Below are positions 1-11,943 of a stretch of DNA of 64,000 nucleotides, one piece after another. The stretch spans positions 233,120 through 297,119 of the forward strand of contig NZ_JAPZQK010000018.1 in assembly GCF_027530345.1 (NCBI RefSeq). Reading direction: 5' to 3'. Made by a program: the position numbers and the translations under genes. The notes under the pieces are model-generated. The model was not told the DNA's origin and did no database searches. It was given only the letters and a program-made list of their open reading frames with translations. The stretch's first letter is position 1; the number at the start of each line of letters is the position of its first letter. The DNA is from Silanimonas sp. GTDB taxonomy: Bacteria; Pseudomonadota; Gammaproteobacteria; Xanthomonadales; Xanthomonadaceae.

Positions 1-76
1 ACGAAATCCGCCGAGATGGCGCCCTCGCCCACCCGGCCGCGGATGCCGTCGGTGCCGAAGTACTTCCGCGCACCCA

Positions 77-77
<1 letters not shown>
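1..77 (-). CDS. glmM: Phosphoglucosamine mutase, N-terminal 25 residues (gene runs off the left edge)
   Basis: Reading leftward from the ATG at 77, the peptide begins [17 protein letters not shown] and runs to the window edge. [10 protein letters not shown] is the hallmark N-terminus of GlmM, which converts glucosamine-6-phosphate to glucosamine-1-phosphate for UDP-GlcNAc synthesis in the cytoplasm. The start codon overlaps the accD stop in an ATGA arrangement, so the two genes are very probably translationally coupled. Only the first 25 residues are present, so the active-site serine region cannot be checked. The accD-glmM neighbourhood is one I associate with Xanthomonadales. Confidence 0.9.
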
Positions 78-949
<872 letters not shown>

Positions 950-1028
950 GGAGGGCCCGGGTGTGGTCAGGGCCGCAAAGTGTAGCGGAAGGCCGGCAGG
1001 GGGCCGGAACGCCCCCGCCGGCGCCGGA

Positions 1029-1829
1029 TCAGCTGTCGAGGCCGGCGCGGATCGGCTGCAGGAAGGCGCGTGCCGTCGCCACCGGGTCGGCAGCGTCCGC
1101 CAGCGCCTGCACCAGCGCGCTGCCGACGATGACGCCGTCGCCATGCGCCGCAAGCGCCTTGGCGGAGGCTGCATCCTTGATGCCGAAGCCGATCAGCACC
1201 GGCACCGGGCTGTGCGCGCGCAGGATCGCGGCCTTGGCGGCTACGTCGCCAGTGTCGAGTTTGCTGGCGCCAGTGACGCCCGCGAAGCTGACGTAGTACA
1301 GATAGCCCTGCGCGTGCATGCGAAGCGGCCCCAGGCGGGCTTCGGTGGTGGTCGGCGCAACGAGGGCGATCAGGTGCAGGCCGCGGGCGGTGAACACCTC
1401 GCGCACCGGGTCTGCCTCCTCGAGCGGCAGGTCGACCAGCAGCACGCCGTCGACGCCGGCGGCCGCGGCCTCGTCGGCGAAGCGCTCGACACCGCGCATC
1501 TCGATCGGGTTCAGGTAACCCATCAGGACGACCGGCGTGGCGGTATCCGTCGCGCGGAACTGGCGCACGCACTCCAGCACGAAGCTCAAGCCCACCTTGC
1601 GCTCGATGGCGCGCTCGGAGCTCTTCTGGATGACGGGGCCGTCGGCCATCGGGTCGGAGAACGGCACGCCGAGTTCGATCAGGTCGGCGCCGCCTTCAAC
1701 AAGGGAGTGCATCACCGGCACGGTCGATTCGCGCGACGGATCGCCGGCGGTGACGAAGGGAACCAGCGCCTTGCGGCCGGCGGCTTTGAGCGCGGCGAGG
1801 CGCGCGTCGATGCGGTTCACGGCGCTCAC
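1029..1829 (-). CDS. trpA: Tryptophan synthase alpha chain
   Basis: TrpA cleaves indole-3-glycerol phosphate to indole and glyceraldehyde-3-phosphate and passes indole to TrpB through the alpha2-beta2 tunnel. The TIM-barrel signature [15 protein letters not shown] is present. Glu52 and Asp63 match the catalytic pair Glu49/Asp60 of the Salmonella enzyme. The C-terminal phosphate-binding loops (LIGFGI, IVGSAL) are intact. The length of 266 residues is normal. The start is GTG at 1829, whose bases overlap the trpB stop (GTGA), a coupling junction that suits a 1:1 complex. A second GTG three codons later is a possible alternative. Confidence 0.97.
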   Translation of the reverse strand: MSAVNRIDARLAALKAAGRKALVPFVTAGDPSRESTVPVMHSLVEGGADLIELGVPFSDPMADGPVIQKSSERAIERKVGLSFVLECVRQFRATDTATPVVLMGYLNPIEMRGVERFADEAAAAGVDGVLLVDLPLEEADPVREVFTARGLHLIALVAPTTTEARLGPLRMHAQGYLYYVSFAGVTGASKLDTGDVAAKAAILRAHSPVPVLIGFGIKDAASAKALAAHGDGVIVGSALVQALADAADPVATARAFLQPIRAGLDS

Positions 1830-3055
1830 AGCGAGATCCCTTCGCGCTTGGCGATGGTGAAGATGTCCTTGTCGCCACGGCCGGACAGGTTCACCAGCAC
1901 GCGCTGGTCCTTGCGCATCGTCCGAGCGAGCTTCATGGCCTGGGCGATGGCGTGGCTGCTTTCGAGCGCGGCGAGGATGCCTTCGGTGCGCGCCAGCAGG
2001 TGGAAGGCCTCCATGCACTCGTCGTCGGTGACGCCGACGTACTGCGCGCGGCCGGTGTCCTTGAGGAAAGCGTGCTCCGGACCGACACCCGGGTAGTCGA
2101 GGCCGGCCGAGATCGAGTGCGTCTCGGTGATCTGGCCATCGTCGTCGCAGATCAGGTAAGTGCGGTTGCCGTGCAGCACACCCGGGCGGCCAGCCACCAA
2201 CGAGGCGGCATGGCGGCCGGTAGCGACACCGTCGCCCGCGGCTTCGGCGCCGATGAGCGCGACATCGCGATCGTTGAGGAAAGCGTGGAACATGCCGATG
2301 GCATTGCTGCCGCCGCCGACGCAGGCGACGACGGCGTCGGGCAGCGCACCGTACTCGGCCAGCATCTGCGCGCGCGATTCCTTGCCGACCACGGCGTTGA
2401 AGTCGCGCACGAGCGTCGGGTACGGGTGCGGGCCGGCGACCGTGCCGATGATGTAGAAGGTGTCGTGAACGTTGGTGACCCAATCGCGCAGTGCTTCGTT
2501 CAGCGCGTCCTTCAGGGTCTTGCTGCCGCTCTCCACCGGCACCACGGTGGCGCCGAGCAACTTCATGCGGAACACGTTCGGCGCCTGGCGCTCGACGTCG
2601 GTGGCGCCCATGTAGACGACGCACTCGAGGCCGAGGCGCGCAGCCACGGTGGCCGAGGCCACGCCGTGCTGGCCGGCGCCGGTCTCCGCGATGATGCGGG
2701 TCTTGCCCATCCGCTTGGCGAGCATCGCCTGGCCGATGGTGTTGTTGATCTTGTGCGCGCCGGTGTGGTTCAGGTCCTCGCGCTTGAGCAGGATCTGCGC
2801 TCCGCCGACCTTCGCCGACAGGCGGGCCGCGTGGTAGATCGGGCTCGGGCGGCCGACGTAATGCTTGTAGTCGTCCGCCAGTTCGGCCTGGAACGAGGGA
2901 TCGGACTGCGCGACGCGATAGGCCTCGGCCAGCTCGGCCAGGGGCTGCATCAGCGTTTCAGCGACGAAGCTGCCACCGTACGGACCGAAATGCCCGCGGG
3001 CGTCCGGGTACTGGTGGAAATCGTCAACGGACGGGGGGATCTGCGATGAAGCCAT
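1826..3055 (-). CDS. trpB: Tryptophan synthase beta chain
   Basis: TrpB is the PLP enzyme that joins indole and serine to form tryptophan. The PLP lysine is Lys102 in the motif HTGAHKINN. The phosphate-binding loop [10 protein letters not shown] and the N-terminal [10 protein letters not shown] segment are also present. The 409 residues match the family. Its 5' end overlaps the last 32 bases of trpF and its 3' end overlaps trpA, so trpF, trpB and trpA form a tightly packed unit. No trpE, trpD or trpC gene is in the window, so the tryptophan genes are split on this chromosome, as is common in gammaproteobacteria. Confidence 0.98.
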   Translation of the reverse strand: MASSQIPPSVDDFHQYPDARGHFGPYGGSFVAETLMQPLAELAEAYRVAQSDPSFQAELADDYKHYVGRPSPIYHAARLSAKVGGAQILLKREDLNHTGAHKINNTIGQAMLAKRMGKTRIIAETGAGQHGVASATVAARLGLECVVYMGATDVERQAPNVFRMKLLGATVVPVESGSKTLKDALNEALRDWVTNVHDTFYIIGTVAGPHPYPTLVRDFNAVVGKESRAQMLAEYGALPDAVVACVGGGSNAIGMFHAFLNDRDVALIGAEAAGDGVATGRHAASLVAGRPGVLHGNRTYLICDDDGQITETHSISAGLDYPGVGPEHAFLKDTGRAQYVGVTDDECMEAFHLLARTEGILAALESSHAIAQAMKLARTMRKDQRVLVNLSGRGDKDIFTIAKREGISL

Positions 3056-3677
3056 CGGCGCGGCGAACCTCTTCGACGAAACGAACCATGCGCTCAGCGT
3101 CCTTCAGGCCGGGAGCGCTCTCGATGCCACTGGACACGTCGACGCCGAACGGCCGCGACTGGCGGACCGCCTCGAAGACGTTGTCGGGAGTGAGCCCGCC
3201 GGCCAGAAGCCAAGGCTTCGGCAGCGCAGGCAGGTCGGACCAGTCGAACCGGGCACCCTGCCCGCCCTGCTCGCCGGCCTTGTGGCCATCGAGCAGAAAG
3301 GCGTCCACCGAAGGGTAGCGCTTGGCGAGCGATTCCGCAGCGGCCACGCCCTCGCCCATCGCCAAAGTCTTCACATACGGCAGGCCGAAACGTTCGCAGA
3401 ACGCGGCCTCTTCACGGCCATGGAACTGCAGCAGCGTCGGGCGCAGCGCACGGATCGCGGCCCGCACGAGCGCCTCCTCCGGATCCATGAAGAGCGCGAC
3501 GACCTGCGCCAACGGCGGCACGGCGGCGCGCATCGACTCCGCCTGGGCGGGATCGAGCGCGCGCCGGCTGCCGGGCACGAAGATGAACCCGAGGGCGTCG
3601 ACGCCGAGCTCGCCGGCGAGGCGCACGTCGCCGGGTCGGGTCAGGCCGCAGAACTTGATGCGGGTGCGATGGGCCAT
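3024..3677 (-). CDS. trpF: Phosphoribosylanthranilate isomerase
   Basis: TrpF carries out the Amadori rearrangement of phosphoribosylanthranilate, the third step of tryptophan synthesis. I place the start at the ATG at 3677 ([13 protein letters not shown]). The open frame extends further upstream but into tru[12 protein letters not shown] contains the catalytic cysteine (Cys10). The catalytic aspartate lies in the [10 protein letters not shown] motif near the C-terminus. The [11 protein letters not shown] phosphate loop is present. The length of 217 residues is standard. Four bases separate it from the upstream truA stop, and it overlaps trpB by 32 bases downstream. Confidence 0.96.
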   Translation of the reverse strand: MAHRTRIKFCGLTRPGDVRLAGELGVDALGFIFVPGSRRALDPAQAESMRAAVPPLAQVVALFMDPEEALVRAAIRALRPTLLQFHGREEAAFCERFGLPYVKTLAMGEGVAAAESLAKRYPSVDAFLLDGHKAGEQGGQGARFDWSDLPALPKPWLLAGGLTPDNVFEAVRQSRPFGVDVSSGIESAPGLKDAERMVRFVEEVRRADGFIADPPVR

Positions 3678-3681
3678 GGCG

Positions 3682-4512
3682 TCAGGCGTCGAGGTCGGCG
3701 TAAGGCAGGACGGCGAGGGGCCGCGGGCGATCGATCCAACCCTCCGGCAGGCTGACGGCCTCCGGCAAGGCCCAGGCGCGCGGATAGCGCGGCCCGAGGA
3801 AGGCCAAGCCGGCCGCCGGCGCCGTCGGACCGGCGACGGTGCGATCGCGTCCAACGAGCAGTTCGCCGATCCAGGCTTCGGGCCGCTCGCCGCGCCCCAC
3901 CACCATCAGGCTGCCGACGATGTTGCGCACCATGTGGTGCAGGAACGCATTGGCCTGCACCTCGACGATGACCTGGTCGTCCTCGCGGCGCACGGTGATC
4001 GCGTGCAGGTCGCGCATCGGGTGTCGGGCCTGGCACTGCGCCGTTCGGAAGGCGCTGAAGTCGTTCTCGCCAAGCAGGGCCTGCGCCGCCCGGTGCATGG
4101 CTTCGGCGTCGAGCGGGCGCGGCTCCCAGCTCAAGTGCTCGCGCATCAACGCGGGGCGCACGCGGCGATTCAACAGGCGGTAGCGGTAGCGGCGCGCCCG
4201 CGCGGAGTGGCGGGCATGGAAGGCCCCGGCGACCGGCTGGGCCCAGAGCACGCGCACCGATGGCGGCAAGCGCGTGTTGGTCCCCTCGACGAAGGCGCGC
4301 AGCGGCCTTTCGACCGTGGTCTCCAGATGGACGACCTGCTGGGTGGCGTGCACGCCGGCATCGGTGCGCCCAGCGCACACGGCATCGACCTCGTGCTGGA
4401 GGATCGAGGCCAGTGCAGCCTCGACCGCACCCTGCACCGAATCACCGTGCGAAAGCCGCTGCCAACCGAGGAAGCCGCTGCCGTCGTATTCGATGCCGAG
4501 TGCGTAGCGCAT
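3682..4512 (-). CDS. truA: tRNA pseudouridine(38-40) synthase
   Basis: TruA isomerises uridines 38-40 in the anticodon stem-loop of many tRNAs. The motif [11 protein letters not shown] carries the catalytic Asp51, and [12 protein letters not shown] is the typical N-terminal strand. The C-terminal LLVGRDR and [10 protein letters not shown] segments fit the family. The length is 276 residues. It lies between fimV (37 bp upstream) and trpF (4 bp downstream) on the same strand, the fimV-truA-trpF order familiar from pseudomonads and xanthomonads. Confidence 0.96.
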   Translation of the reverse strand: MRYALGIEYDGSGFLGWQRLSHGDSVQGAVEAALASILQHEVDAVCAGRTDAGVHATQQVVHLETTVERPLRAFVEGTNTRLPPSVRVLWAQPVAGAFHARHSARARRYRYRLLNRRVRPALMREHLSWEPRPLDAEAMHRAAQALLGENDFSAFRTAQCQARHPMRDLHAITVRREDDQVIVEVQANAFLHHMVRNIVGSLMVVGRGERPEAWIGELLVGRDRTVAGPTAPAAGLAFLGPRYPRAWALPEAVSLPEGWIDRPRPLAVLPYADLDA

Positions 4513-4549
4513 GGCGGAAGGCCGCAGGTCGAACCCTGCGGCCGCAACC

Positions 4550-6997
4550 TCAACCGATCGACTTCAGCAGGCGCTCGGCTTCCGCACGGGCGGCCGCGCT
4601 GCCCTCGGCCAGCACTTCCTCGAGCATGCCGCGAGCGCCATCGACGTCACCGATCTCGATGTAGGCCTTGGCCAGCTCGAGGCGGGTGTCGTCGAGGCCG
4701 GCCTCGTCCGAGGTGGGCAACTCGACGATCGGGCGCTCGGCCGTCTCGCGCTCGTCGAACGCGTGCACGACCGGCGGCGCCGGCGGCTCGGGCTCGAGGG
4801 CAGCAGGACGCGTGCGCAAATCGATGCCGCTGATCGGATTCCACTGCAGCTCGCGGAAGAGCGCGTGGCCCGGGACCAGGCCCATCCCCATCACCACCAC
4901 TTCGCGCCAGCGCGGGTCACCGGGCTTCTCGACGTGCACGCGCATCCGCTCGGCCGCCTTGAGGAAAGCGTCGGTGTCGCCGGTGTTGTAGAGCTGCCGC
5001 AGCAGGGCGACATGCGTATCGAGATCCGCAGGCGCCCCGTCGATATTCCGCTCGAGCTCGCGCAGCACCGGATTCGCCGTGGGCGCCGTGTCGTTGTCGA
5101 CCGACGGTGCTTCCGGCGCCGGTGCGGCCACAGGCACAGCCTCGGCCTCGACGGCAGCGGCGTTCGACTCCTCGCTGGTGGAGGCCGGGAGGTTCGACAG
5201 GGAATCCTCGTCGTCCGAGAGGCGCGAGCGCGAGCTCGCGGCGGGTGGCACGTTCGGAAGGGGGCGCTTCGCGTCCGTGCTGCGTCGGCGGCGGAGCAAC
5301 AGGCCCACGAGGCCACCAACGAGCACCAGGCCACCCGCACCCAGCACCATCGGGTTGCTGTACCACGGCGCCGCCGCGTCGGTCGGCGCATCCGCCGGGG
5401 CAGCGGCCGTCGGCGAGGCCGGCGCCGGACTGGCCGGATCGGTGGCTTCGGCAGCGGGGGCTGCGTCTGGCGTAACGACCACGGGGGCGTCCACGGGGTC
5501 CGCTTCGACCGCACCGGCAGCGGCGGGCTCGACAGCCCCGGACGCGGCCGGCACCTTCCCGTTCGACGGCGCCGCAGCCTCACCCGTGCGCTGCTCGCGC
5601 AGAGCCTGCTCCATCGCACTGAGCTGGCTGTCCTTGAGCTCGATCAGCCGCTTCTGTTCGTTGGCAAGCGACTCCTGTTCCGTGAGACGCGACTGAAGCT
5701 CACGCAGCTCGGCCTCGCGTACCGACAGGTCCTCGCGGGCCTGCTCGAGCTGCGCGCGCAGCTCGCTGCCCGAACCACCGGACGACGCGCCCGACTGCGC
5801 ACCGACTGCACCGGCACCTGCAGGCGGCGCGATCTCGAGTCGACCGCTGGCCGGCGTCGACGGCGCGGCCGACGGACGGGCCGGAACCTGGGCGGTGGCG
5901 GCCGGCGGCAACGCCGCCGTCGGCGCCTCGCCCGGGCTCGGCATCGGCGCCGGGGTCGGCGACAGGGCGCGCCATGCGGCCATCTGCTCGCGGACACGGT
6001 CCTCGGCCTCGGCGCCAGCGAGACCACGGGCCTCGTCGGCCGTCGGAATACGCAGGACGGCGCCTTTGCGGAGCAGGTTGATGTTGTCGCGCAGGAAGGC
6101 GTCGGGGTTCGCGCGCTGGATGGCCAGCATCATCTGGGCGACGGAGGTGCCCTGCTGGTTGGACGACGCGATCCGCCACAGGGTCTCGCCCTCGGCCACG
6201 GCGTGGCTGCCGGGCGTGGCCGCGGGAATGGCGGCCGGCACGGGCGACGGTGTGGGCGCGGGAGGAGGCGGAGGCGGGGCCTCCGCGACGACGGGCTGGG
6301 GTGCGGGCTCGGGCGGCGGCGGTTGCGCCGCCGCTTCGGGCTGTGGCGCCGGCGCCGCCGGAGGCGGCGTGGCGGCGACCGGGGCCGGCGTCGGCTCGGG
6401 CAGCGGCGCGACAGGCTCCGGCGGCAGCGGTTCGGCGACCGGCGCGGGCTCGGCCTCGGCCACCGGCGGCGCGGGCACCGACAGCGGCGGCATCTCGGCG
6501 GCGGGCTCCGGCTCGGGCGCAGGCGCCGCGGACGGCGCAGGCGTGGGGGCTGCGGCCACGGTCGGCGCGGTCATCGGCGTGACGGTCGCAGCGGCAATGT
6601 GCGGCGGATCGACCAGCGCCGTGAATTCGCGCACCACGCTGCCTCGACCCCAGTCGGCTTCGAGCAGGAAGGCGACGAATGGATCGTCCACGCGGTTCGA
6701 AGTCGTCACGCGCACCACCGGTTCACCGCGGGCATTGCGGCCCACGCTGAACTGCAGGTTGGCGGTCACGCCCGCCGGGCGAGGCAGTCCGACGCGATCG
6801 AAGGCCTCCGGCGGCGCGAGGCGCACGCTCAGGGCGTCCAGCTCGCCCGGTCCGACGCCGATCAGCGGGATCTCCGCGACCAGCGGCTGGTTGAGCTGCG
6901 ACTTCACTTCGAGCGTGCCAAGGCCCAGCGCATGGGCATCGCTCGCGATGAACGCGAGCGCCATGGCCAGGGGAAGGACCTTCACCGGGTGTTTCAT
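4550..6997 (-). CDS. fimV: FimV/HubP-type pole-organising membrane protein with LysM and TPR-like C-terminus
   Basis: FimV-family proteins are inner-membrane proteins with a periplasmic peptidoglycan-binding part. They organise the cell pole and promote type IV pilus assembly. Visible parts are: signal peptide to about residue 23 (cleavage near AHA-LG); the conserved FimV N-terminal domain to about 140; a long Pro/Ala/Glu-rich linker; a LysM domain near 260-325 ([11 protein letters not shown]); a coiled coil near 400-470; one transmembrane segment ([18 protein letters not shown]) followed by RRRR; an acidic linker; and a C-terminal FimV domain ([20 protein letters not shown]). At 815 residues it is within the variable range of the family. 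A GGGAGAAAGG-like ribosome site precedes the ATG. Confidence 0.92.
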   Translation of the reverse strand: MKHPVKVLPLAMALAFIASDAHALGLGTLEVKSQLNQPLVAEIPLIGVGPGELDALSVRLAPPEAFDRVGLPRPAGVTANLQFSVGRNARGEPVVRVTTSNRVDDPFVAFLLEADWGRGSVVREFTALVDPPHIAAATVTPMTAPTVAAAPTPAPSAAPAPEPEPAAEMPPLSVPAPPVAEAEPAPVAEPLPPEPVAPLPEPTPAPVAATPPPAAPAPQPEAAAQPPPPEPAPQPVVAEAPPPPPPAPTPSPVPAAIPAATPGSHAVAEGETLWRIASSNQQGTSVAQMMLAIQRANPDAFLRDNINLLRKGAVLRIPTADEARGLAGAEAEDRVREQMAAWRALSPTPAPMPSPGEAPTAALPPAATAQVPARPSAAPSTPASGRLEIAPPAGAGAVGAQSGASSGGSGSELRAQLEQAREDLSVREAELRELQSRLTEQESLANEQKRLIELKDSQLSAMEQALREQRTGEAAAPSNGKVPAASGAVEPAAAGAVEADPVDAPVVVTPDAAPAAEATDPASPAPASPTAAAPADAPTDAAAPWYSNPMVLGAGGLVLVGGLVGLLLRRRRSTDAKRPLPNVPPAASSRSRLSDDEDSLSNLPASTSEESNAAAVEAEAVPVAAPAPEAPSVDNDTAPTANPVLRELERNIDGAPADLDTHVALLRQLYNTGDTDAFLKAAERMRVHVEKPGDPRWREVVVMGMGLVPGHALFRELQWNPISGIDLRTRPAALEPEPPAPPVVHAFDERETAERPIVELPTSDEAGLDDTRLELAKAYIEIGDVDGARGMLEEVLAEGSAAARAEAERLLKSIG

Positions 6998-7100
6998 GCC
7001 TTTCTCCCAAGACGCGGCCGACGGGGTCCCGGCCGAACGTCAACACTTGAAAACCGCCGCAACAGTAAGCCGAATGCCCCTGATCCGCCAAGGATTTCGG

Positions 7101-8120
7101 TCAGCCGCGCTTCGCCGCCAGCAGCTCGGCAACCTGCACCGCGTTCAGCGCGGCGCCCTTGCGGATGTTGTCGGCCACGATCCACAGCGAGAGGCCGCGC
7201 GGGTGGGAGATGTCCTCGCGGATGCGGCCCACGTAGACCGGATCGCTGCCGGAGGCGTGCGTCACCGGCGTCGGCCACTCGCCGTTGGCGGGGTTGTCGA
7301 CCACCTCGATGCCGGGCGCCTTCTCGAGCAGGGCGCGCGCCTCGGCGGCGGTGAGCTTGTCACGGGTCTCGAGGTGCACGGCCTCGGAATGGCCGAAGAA
7401 CACCGGCACGCGTACCGCCGTCGGGTTCACCTGGATGCTGGCGTCGCCGAGGATCTTGCGGGTCTCGTGGACCAGCTTCATCTCTTCCTTGGTGTAGCCG
7501 TTGTCGGTGAACGCATCGATCTGCGGGATCAGGTTGTAGGCGATCTGCACCGGGAAGCGCGTCGGGTTCGGGTCCTCGAAGCGCAGCAGGGCGGCGGTCT
7601 GCCGGCCGAGCTCCTCCGGGCCCGAGCGGCCGGCGCCCGACGTCGACTGGTAGGTGGCGACGTTGATGCGGGTGATGCCGACGGCGTCATGGATCGGCTT
7701 CAGCGCGACGACCATCTGCATGGTCGAGCAGTTCGGGTTGGCGACGATGCCGCGCGGGATTGAATCCAACGCCTCCGGGTTCACTTCGCTCACGACCAGC
7801 GGCACGTCGGCGTCCATGCGGAAGGCCGAGCTGTTGTCGATGACGATGGCGCCCGCGGCGGCGAACTTCGGCGCGAACTCGCGCGAGATGTCGCCGCCGG
7901 CCGAGAACAGCGCGAAATCGACACCCGTCGGATCGAAGGTGGCGAGGTCCTGGATGGTGAGCTTGTGGTTGCCGAAATCGACCTTGTTGCCGGCGGAACG
8001 CTCGCTGGCGAGGGCGATGACTTCGCTCGCCGGGAACTTCCGCTCGGCGAGGATGGAGAGCATGGTTTCACCGACGGCGCCGGTGGCGCCGACGACGGCG
8101 ACCTTGAAGCGGTTCGACAT
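7101..8120 (-). CDS. asd: Aspartate-semialdehyde dehydrogenase
   Basis: Asd reduces aspartyl phosphate to aspartate semialdehyde, the branch point to lysine/diaminopimelate, threonine and methionine. The start is the ATG at 8120 (MSNRFKVAVVGATGAVG), preceded by AGAGGAAAA, giving 339 residues. The NADP-binding glycine motif GATGAVG is at the N-terminus. The catalytic Cys131 lies in ANPNCST, and the DISHPRG segment carries the conserved histidine region. It transcribes toward fimV with a gap of about 100 bp. Homoserine dehydrogenase, which uses its product, lies at 56421. Confidence 0.97.
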   Translation of the reverse strand: MSNRFKVAVVGATGAVGETMLSILAERKFPASEVIALASERSAGNKVDFGNHKLTIQDLATFDPTGVDFALFSAGGDISREFAPKFAAAGAIVIDNSSAFRMDADVPLVVSEVNPEALDSIPRGIVANPNCSTMQMVVALKPIHDAVGITRINVATYQSTSGAGRSGPEELGRQTAALLRFEDPNPTRFPVQIAYNLIPQIDAFTDNGYTKEEMKLVHETRKILGDASIQVNPTAVRVPVFFGHSEAVHLETRDKLTAAEARALLEKAPGIEVVDNPANGEWPTPVTHASGSDPVYVGRIREDISHPRGLSLWIVADNIRKGAALNAVQVAELLAAKRG

Positions 8121-8229
8121 GGATTTTCCTCTTGGATTCGTGTGCATTGAGCGTTGCGGGTGCGCGGCGCGACGCGCCGGCGCATGGCGCGCGGGCACGG
8201 CGCCCGCGTCGCGGAATCAGTGGCCCCGG

Positions 8230-8254
8230 GCCTCGGAAGCGTGACGCCCGAGGC
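8230..8254 (-). terminator. Hairpin directly after aroC
   Basis: Arms at 8230-8236 (GCCTCGG) and 8248-8254 (CCGAGGC) can pair around an 11-base loop. The structure starts at the aroC stop codon. No T-run follows on the minus strand, so this is a terminator-like hairpin rather than a canonical intrinsic terminator. The rest of the 133-bp gap to asd shows only the asd ribosome site. Confidence 0.4.
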
Positions 8255-9375
8255 TAGGGTTTTCGCTCAAGTTTGCCGCCGCCCTCGCCCGCCACGCGCG
8301 GGGTGATCTCGCCGACGTCACCGCACTGGGCGCGATGGCGCAGGGCCTGGTCCATCAGCACGAGGGCCATCATGGCCTCGCAGATCGGCGGCGCACGCAG
8401 GCCCACGCAGGGGTCGTGGCGTCCGGTGGTGATGACCTCGACGGCGTTGCCGTGCACGTCCACGGTCGGACCCGGCAGGCGCAGGCTGGAGGTGGGCTTG
8501 AAGGCCACCTCGCAGGTGACCGGCTGGCCGCTGCTGATACCGCCGAGCACGCCGCCCGCGTGGTTGCTGGCGAAGCCGTCAGGGTGCATCAGGTCGCGGT
8601 GCTCGGTGCCGAGCTGGCCGACGCTGGCGAAGCCGGCGCCGATCTCGACGCCCTTCACCGCATTGATCGACATCATCGCGGCCGCGAGTTCGCCGTCGAG
8701 CTTGCCGTAGATCGGCTCGCCCCAGCCTGGCGGCACGCCCAGGGCTTCGACGCGGACGCGGGCGCCGACCGAATCGCCGGACTTGCGCAGCGCGTCCATG
8801 AACGCTTCGAGCTCAGGCACCTGGGCGGCATCCGGCCAGAAGAACGGGCTGTCCTCGACCGCGGACCAGTCCCAGCCCCTCGGCGTGATCGTGTGCAGCT
8901 GACTGACACAGGCGCGCACCGTGACGCCGAAGCGCTCGCGCAGCCACTTCTTGGCGATGACGCCGGCGGCCACGCGCATCGTCGTCTCGCGGGCCGAACT
9001 GCGGCCGCCACCGCGCGGGTCGCGGATGCCGTACTTCTGCCAATAGGCATAATCGGCGTGGCCCGGGCGGAACTGCTCGCTGATCTTGGCGTAGTCCTTC
9101 GACTTCGCATCGGTGTTACGGATCAGCAGGGCGATCGGCGTGCCCGTGGTCTTGCCCTCGAACACGCCGGAGAGGATCTCGACCTCGTCGGCCTCGTGGC
9201 GCTGCGAGGTGTGGCGCGAGCGGCCGGTGGCGCGGCGTTCGAGGTCGGCGCGGAATTCCTCCGGCGCGATCGCGAGGCCGGGCGGGCAGCCGTCGATGAC
9301 GCAACCGATGGCCGGGCCGTGGCTTTCGCCGAACGTGGTGACCGCGAAGAGCTGCCCGAAGGTGTTGCTGGCCAT
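8254..9375 (-). CDS. aroC: Chorismate synthase
   Basis: AroC eliminates phosphate from EPSP to give chorismate, using reduced FMN. This is the last common step to Trp, Phe, Tyr and folate. The three family signatures are present: [14 protein letters not shown] near the N-terminus, [17 protein letters not shown] in the middle with the following [10 protein letters not shown], and a C-terminal GRHDPC segment. The 373 residues are typical. It lies 20 bp downstream of prmB on the same strand. No good Shine-Dalgarno is seen, so translation may be coupled to prmB. Confidence 0.97.
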   Translation of the reverse strand: MASNTFGQLFAVTTFGESHGPAIGCVIDGCPPGLAIAPEEFRADLERRATGRSRHTSQRHEADEVEILSGVFEGKTTGTPIALLIRNTDAKSKDYAKISEQFRPGHADYAYWQKYGIRDPRGGGRSSARETTMRVAAGVIAKKWLRERFGVTVRACVSQLHTITPRGWDWSAVEDSPFFWPDAAQVPELEAFMDALRKSGDSVGARVRVEALGVPPGWGEPIYGKLDGELAAAMMSINAVKGVEIGAGFASVGQLGTEHRDLMHPDGFASNHAGGVLGGISSGQPVTCEVAFKPTSSLRLPGPTVDVHGNAVEVITTGRHDPCVGLRAPPICEAMMALVLMDQALRHRAQCGDVGEITPRVAGEGGGKLERKP

Positions 9376-9394
9376 GCGCGTCAGGCGTCCGTGC

Positions 9395-10312
9395 TCAGGG
9401 GCGTTGGTTCGCCAGACGGGCGATGTCGGCGTGGTGGGCGACGAGGTCGTCGTGGTGCAGGGCGAAGATGCCCATCTGCCCCACCTTGAACTCGATCCAA
9501 GCGAAGGGGACGTCGGGCAGCAGGCGCTCGAGGTGCTGCTGGCTCTCGCCGACCTCGCAGATGAGCACGCCGTGCTTGCGCAGGTGCAGCGGGGCGTCGC
9601 GGAGGATCTTCAACACCAGGTCGAGGCCGTCGTCGCCGGCGCGCAGGGCCATCTCGGGCTCGTGCGCGTACTCGGCGGGCAGCGCATCGGTCTCCACGTT
9701 GGTGACGTAGGGCGGGTTGGTGACGATCAGGTCGTAGTGACGGCCGGTCAGCGGGCCGTAGAGGTCGCCGTGGTGCAGGCTGACGTTGCGGGCGTCGAGG
9801 CGCTCCACGTTCTCACGGGCCAGCGACAATGCCTCGGGGCTCAAGTCGACGGCGTCGACGGTCCAATCCGGGTTGTAGTGGCCCATGGCGATGGCGATGC
9901 AGCCGCCGCCGGTGCAGATGTCGAGCGCGTCGCGAACCTCGACGTCGCCGATCCACGGCTGGAAGCCGTTGAGGATGAGCTCGGCGATGGGGCTGCGCGG
10001 CACCAGGGCGCGCGAATCGCTCTTGAACGAGAGACCGGCGAACCAGGCCTCGCCCGTGAGGTAGCAGGCCGGCACGCGCTCGTCGATGCGGCGCTGGAAC
10101 AGGCACAGCACCTTGGCCTTCTCGTCGGCGGTGACGCGCGACTGGCCGTAGATCGGGTTGAGGTCGTGGGGCAGGTGCAGGGCGTGGAGCACCAGCTGGG
10201 TGCTTTCGTCCATCGCGTTGTCGTAGCTGTGGCCGAAGGTCAGGCCGGCCTCCCCGAAGCGGCTCGCGCCGTAGCGGATGAGGTCGATGATCGTCTGGAG
10301 TTCGGCAGGCAT
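9395..10312 (-). CDS. prmB: Ribosomal protein L3 N5-glutamine methyltransferase
   Basis: PrmB methylates a glutamine of ribosomal protein L3. The start is the ATG at 10312 ([15 protein letters not shown]); the open frame runs much further upstream but enters the oppositely oriented SCO1 gene. The SAM-binding motif [13 protein letters not shown] and the catalytic NPPYVTN motif of the HemK/PrmB family are clear. [16 protein letters not shown] near the C-terminus separates it from PrmC. It is 305 residues long, within the family range. It is transcribed divergently from SCO1 through back-to-back -10 boxes. Confidence 0.93.
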   Translation of the reverse strand: MPAELQTIIDLIRYGASRFGEAGLTFGHSYDNAMDESTQLVLHALHLPHDLNPIYGQSRVTADEKAKVLCLFQRRIDERVPACYLTGEAWFAGLSFKSDSRALVPRSPIAELILNGFQPWIGDVEVRDALDICTGGGCIAIAMGHYNPDWTVDAVDLSPEALSLARENVERLDARNVSLHHGDLYGPLTGRHYDLIVTNPPYVTNVETDALPAEYAHEPEMALRAGDDGLDLVLKILRDAPLHLRKHGVLICEVGESQQHLERLLPDVPFAWIEFKVGQMGIFALHHDDLVAHHADIARLANQRP

Positions 10313-10355
10313 GCGGCTGGGCACCCGACATCGGGCTTCACGGGACAAGCGCCCG

Positions 10356-10378
10356 AGTATAGCCAGCGCCCCTATACT
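10356..10378. promoter_or_regulatory. Back-to-back -10 boxes between prmB and the SCO1 gene
   Basis: TATACT occurs on the minus strand at 10361-10356 (toward prmB) and on the plus strand at 10373-10378 (toward SCO1), only 11 bp apart. Both read TATACT, close to the sigma-70 -10 consensus, in otherwise very GC-rich DNA. I see no convincing -35 element for either. Expected leaders are about 30-37 nt. Confidence 0.5.
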
Positions 10379-10414
10379 TTGCGGCCTTGATCCTGATGTT
10401 TTGGCGGCATTTCC

Positions 10415-11086
10415 ATGTTCAATCGGACCTTTCTCCTGGTGATCGTCGCAGCCGTCTTCGCCGGCCTCGGCCTGCTGGCCGGCGAGCGCTGGCTGTCGCG
10501 CGATGGCGGTTCTGACCTGCCCGCCTTCGAGGCGATCACCCCCTACCCCACGCCGCGCGCGATACCGTCGTTCGAATTGCTGTCGGCCGACGGCCCGGTC
10601 AGCGCGGACACCCTGCGCGGCCGCTGGACCGTGGTGTTCATCGGCTTCGTGTCCTGCCCGGACGTCTGCCCGACCACCCTGACCGACATGGCCAAGGCGC
10701 AGAAGGCCTGGGAGGCCCTGCCCGAAGCGACGCGCCCCCGCCTGCTGTTCGTGTCGATCGACCCGGAGCGCGACACCCCGGAACTGCTGGCTGGCTACGC
10801 CCGCCACTTCCACCCGGCCACGCTGGCGGCCACGCAGCCTGACCTCGCGGCGCTGGAAGCCTTCACCAGCAGCCTCAGCCTCGTGTTCCGAAAGGTGCCG
10901 CTCGGCGCCAGCTACACCATGGACCACAGCGGCTCGATGGTGCTGCTCGATCCCGAGGTGCGCGTGGCCGGCGTGATCCGTCCGCAGATGCCCGCCGGTG
11001 CGACGGTCGGCAGCGGCGTGGTCGCCACCATCGACCCGCAGGCCGTGGCCCGCGACCTGGCCCGCCTCGCCGGAGCCGCGCCGTGA
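10415..11086 (+). CDS. SCO1/SenC-family copper chaperone, membrane-anchored
   Basis: SCO proteins bind copper through two cysteines and a histidine and deliver it to the CuA site of cytochrome c oxidase, or act as thiol oxidoreductases. Here the CxxxC is Cys81/Cys85 (SCPDVCP) and the distal ligand is His171 (DHSGSM), so all three ligands are present. An N-terminal hydrophobic segment (about residues 5-22) should anchor the thioredoxin fold on the periplasmic face. The length is 223 residues. The stop overlaps the psd GTG start. Cytochrome oxidase genes are not in the window. Confidence 0.92.
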   Translation: MFNRTFLLVIVAAVFAGLGLLAGERWLSRDGGSDLPAFEAITPYPTPRAIPSFELLSADGPVSADTLRGRWTVVFIGFVSCPDVCPTTLTDMAKAQKAWEALPEATRPRLLFVSIDPERDTPELLAGYARHFHPATLAATQPDLAALEAFTSSLSLVFRKVPLGASYTMDHSGSMVLLDPEVRVAGVIRPQMPAGATVGSGVVATIDPQAVARDLARLAGAAP

Positions 11087-11925
11087 GCCTGGCGGTCTTC
11101 CTCCAGTACGTGTTGCCGCATCGCCTCCTGTCGAGCCTCGCCTACCGGCTGGCGCGCTCGGAGTGGGCGCCGCTGAAACGCTGGCTGATCACCGCCGTGG
11201 TGCGGAAGTTCAACGTCAACCTCGCCGAGGCGGCGAGCCCCGATCCGGAAAGCTACGCGAGCTTCAATGCCTTCTTCACCCGGCCGCTGAAGCCCGGTGC
11301 GCGCGTCGCCGATGCCGACCCGAAGGCGGTGTTGTGCCCGGCCGACGGCAAGATCGCGCAGATCGGCCGCATCGAAGAGGGCCGCATCTTCCAGGCCAAG
11401 GGCCAGCACTTCACCGCCGCCGAGTTCCTTGCCGACGAGGCCAAGGCCGAGGCCTACCGCGACGGCTGGTTCGCCAACGTCTACCTCTCCCCGCGCGACT
11501 ACCACCGCGTGCACATGAGCCTGAAAGGCACGCTGGTCGAAACCGCGCACGTGCCGGGCCGGCTGTTCAGCGTGGCACCGTGGGCCGCGCGCGCCATTCC
11601 GCGGCTGTTCGCGCGCAACGAGCGCCTCGTCTGCCACTTCGAGGGCGAGCACGGCCCCTTCGTGGCGGTGATGGTCGGCGCGATCCTCGTCTCCGGCGTG
11701 GAGACGGTCTGGAGCGGCGAGGAGATCCCCGCCTATGCCGACCGCGTGATCCGCAAGGACTGGCGCGGCAAGGGCATCACGCTGGAGCGCTTCGCCGAGA
11801 TGGCGCGCTTCAACTACGGCAGCACCGTGGTACTGCTGTTCCCGAAGGCGATGCTCGCCTCGATGGAAGCCATCCCCGCGGAAGCCCCGGTGGTGCTCGG
11901 CCAGCGCATCGGCACGCTGGCCTGA
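11083..11925 (+). CDS. psd: Phosphatidylserine decarboxylase proenzyme
   Basis: Psd converts phosphatidylserine to phosphatidylethanolamine at the inner membrane. It is a pyruvoyl enzyme made by self-cleavage. The cleavage motif is FNYGSTVV, with Ser247 expected to become the pyruvoyl group; the usual LGST reads YGST here. The catalytic YHRVHM histidine motif and the PADGKI segment are present. The length is 280 residues. The start is GTG at 11083 inside a GTGA overlap with the SCO1 gene. Confidence 0.95.
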   Translation: MSLAVFLQYVLPHRLLSSLAYRLARSEWAPLKRWLITAVVRKFNVNLAEAASPDPESYASFNAFFTRPLKPGARVADADPKAVLCPADGKIAQIGRIEEGRIFQAKGQHFTAAEFLADEAKAEAYRDGWFANVYLSPRDYHRVHMSLKGTLVETAHVPGRLFSVAPWAARAIPRLFARNERLVCHFEGEHGPFVAVMVGAILVSGVETVWSGEEIPAYADRVIRKDWRGKGITLERFAEMARFNYGSTVVLLFPKAMLASMEAIPAEAPVVLGQRIGTLA

Positions 11926-11943
11926 GCCGGACGCTGCAGCCGC

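Noticed and set aside
4511..7354. Long plus-strand open frame across fimV
   Set aside because: It mirrors the GC-rich FimV coding sequence and gives Arg/Gly-rich nonsense; FimV has a signal peptide, LysM and C-terminal domain on the other strand.
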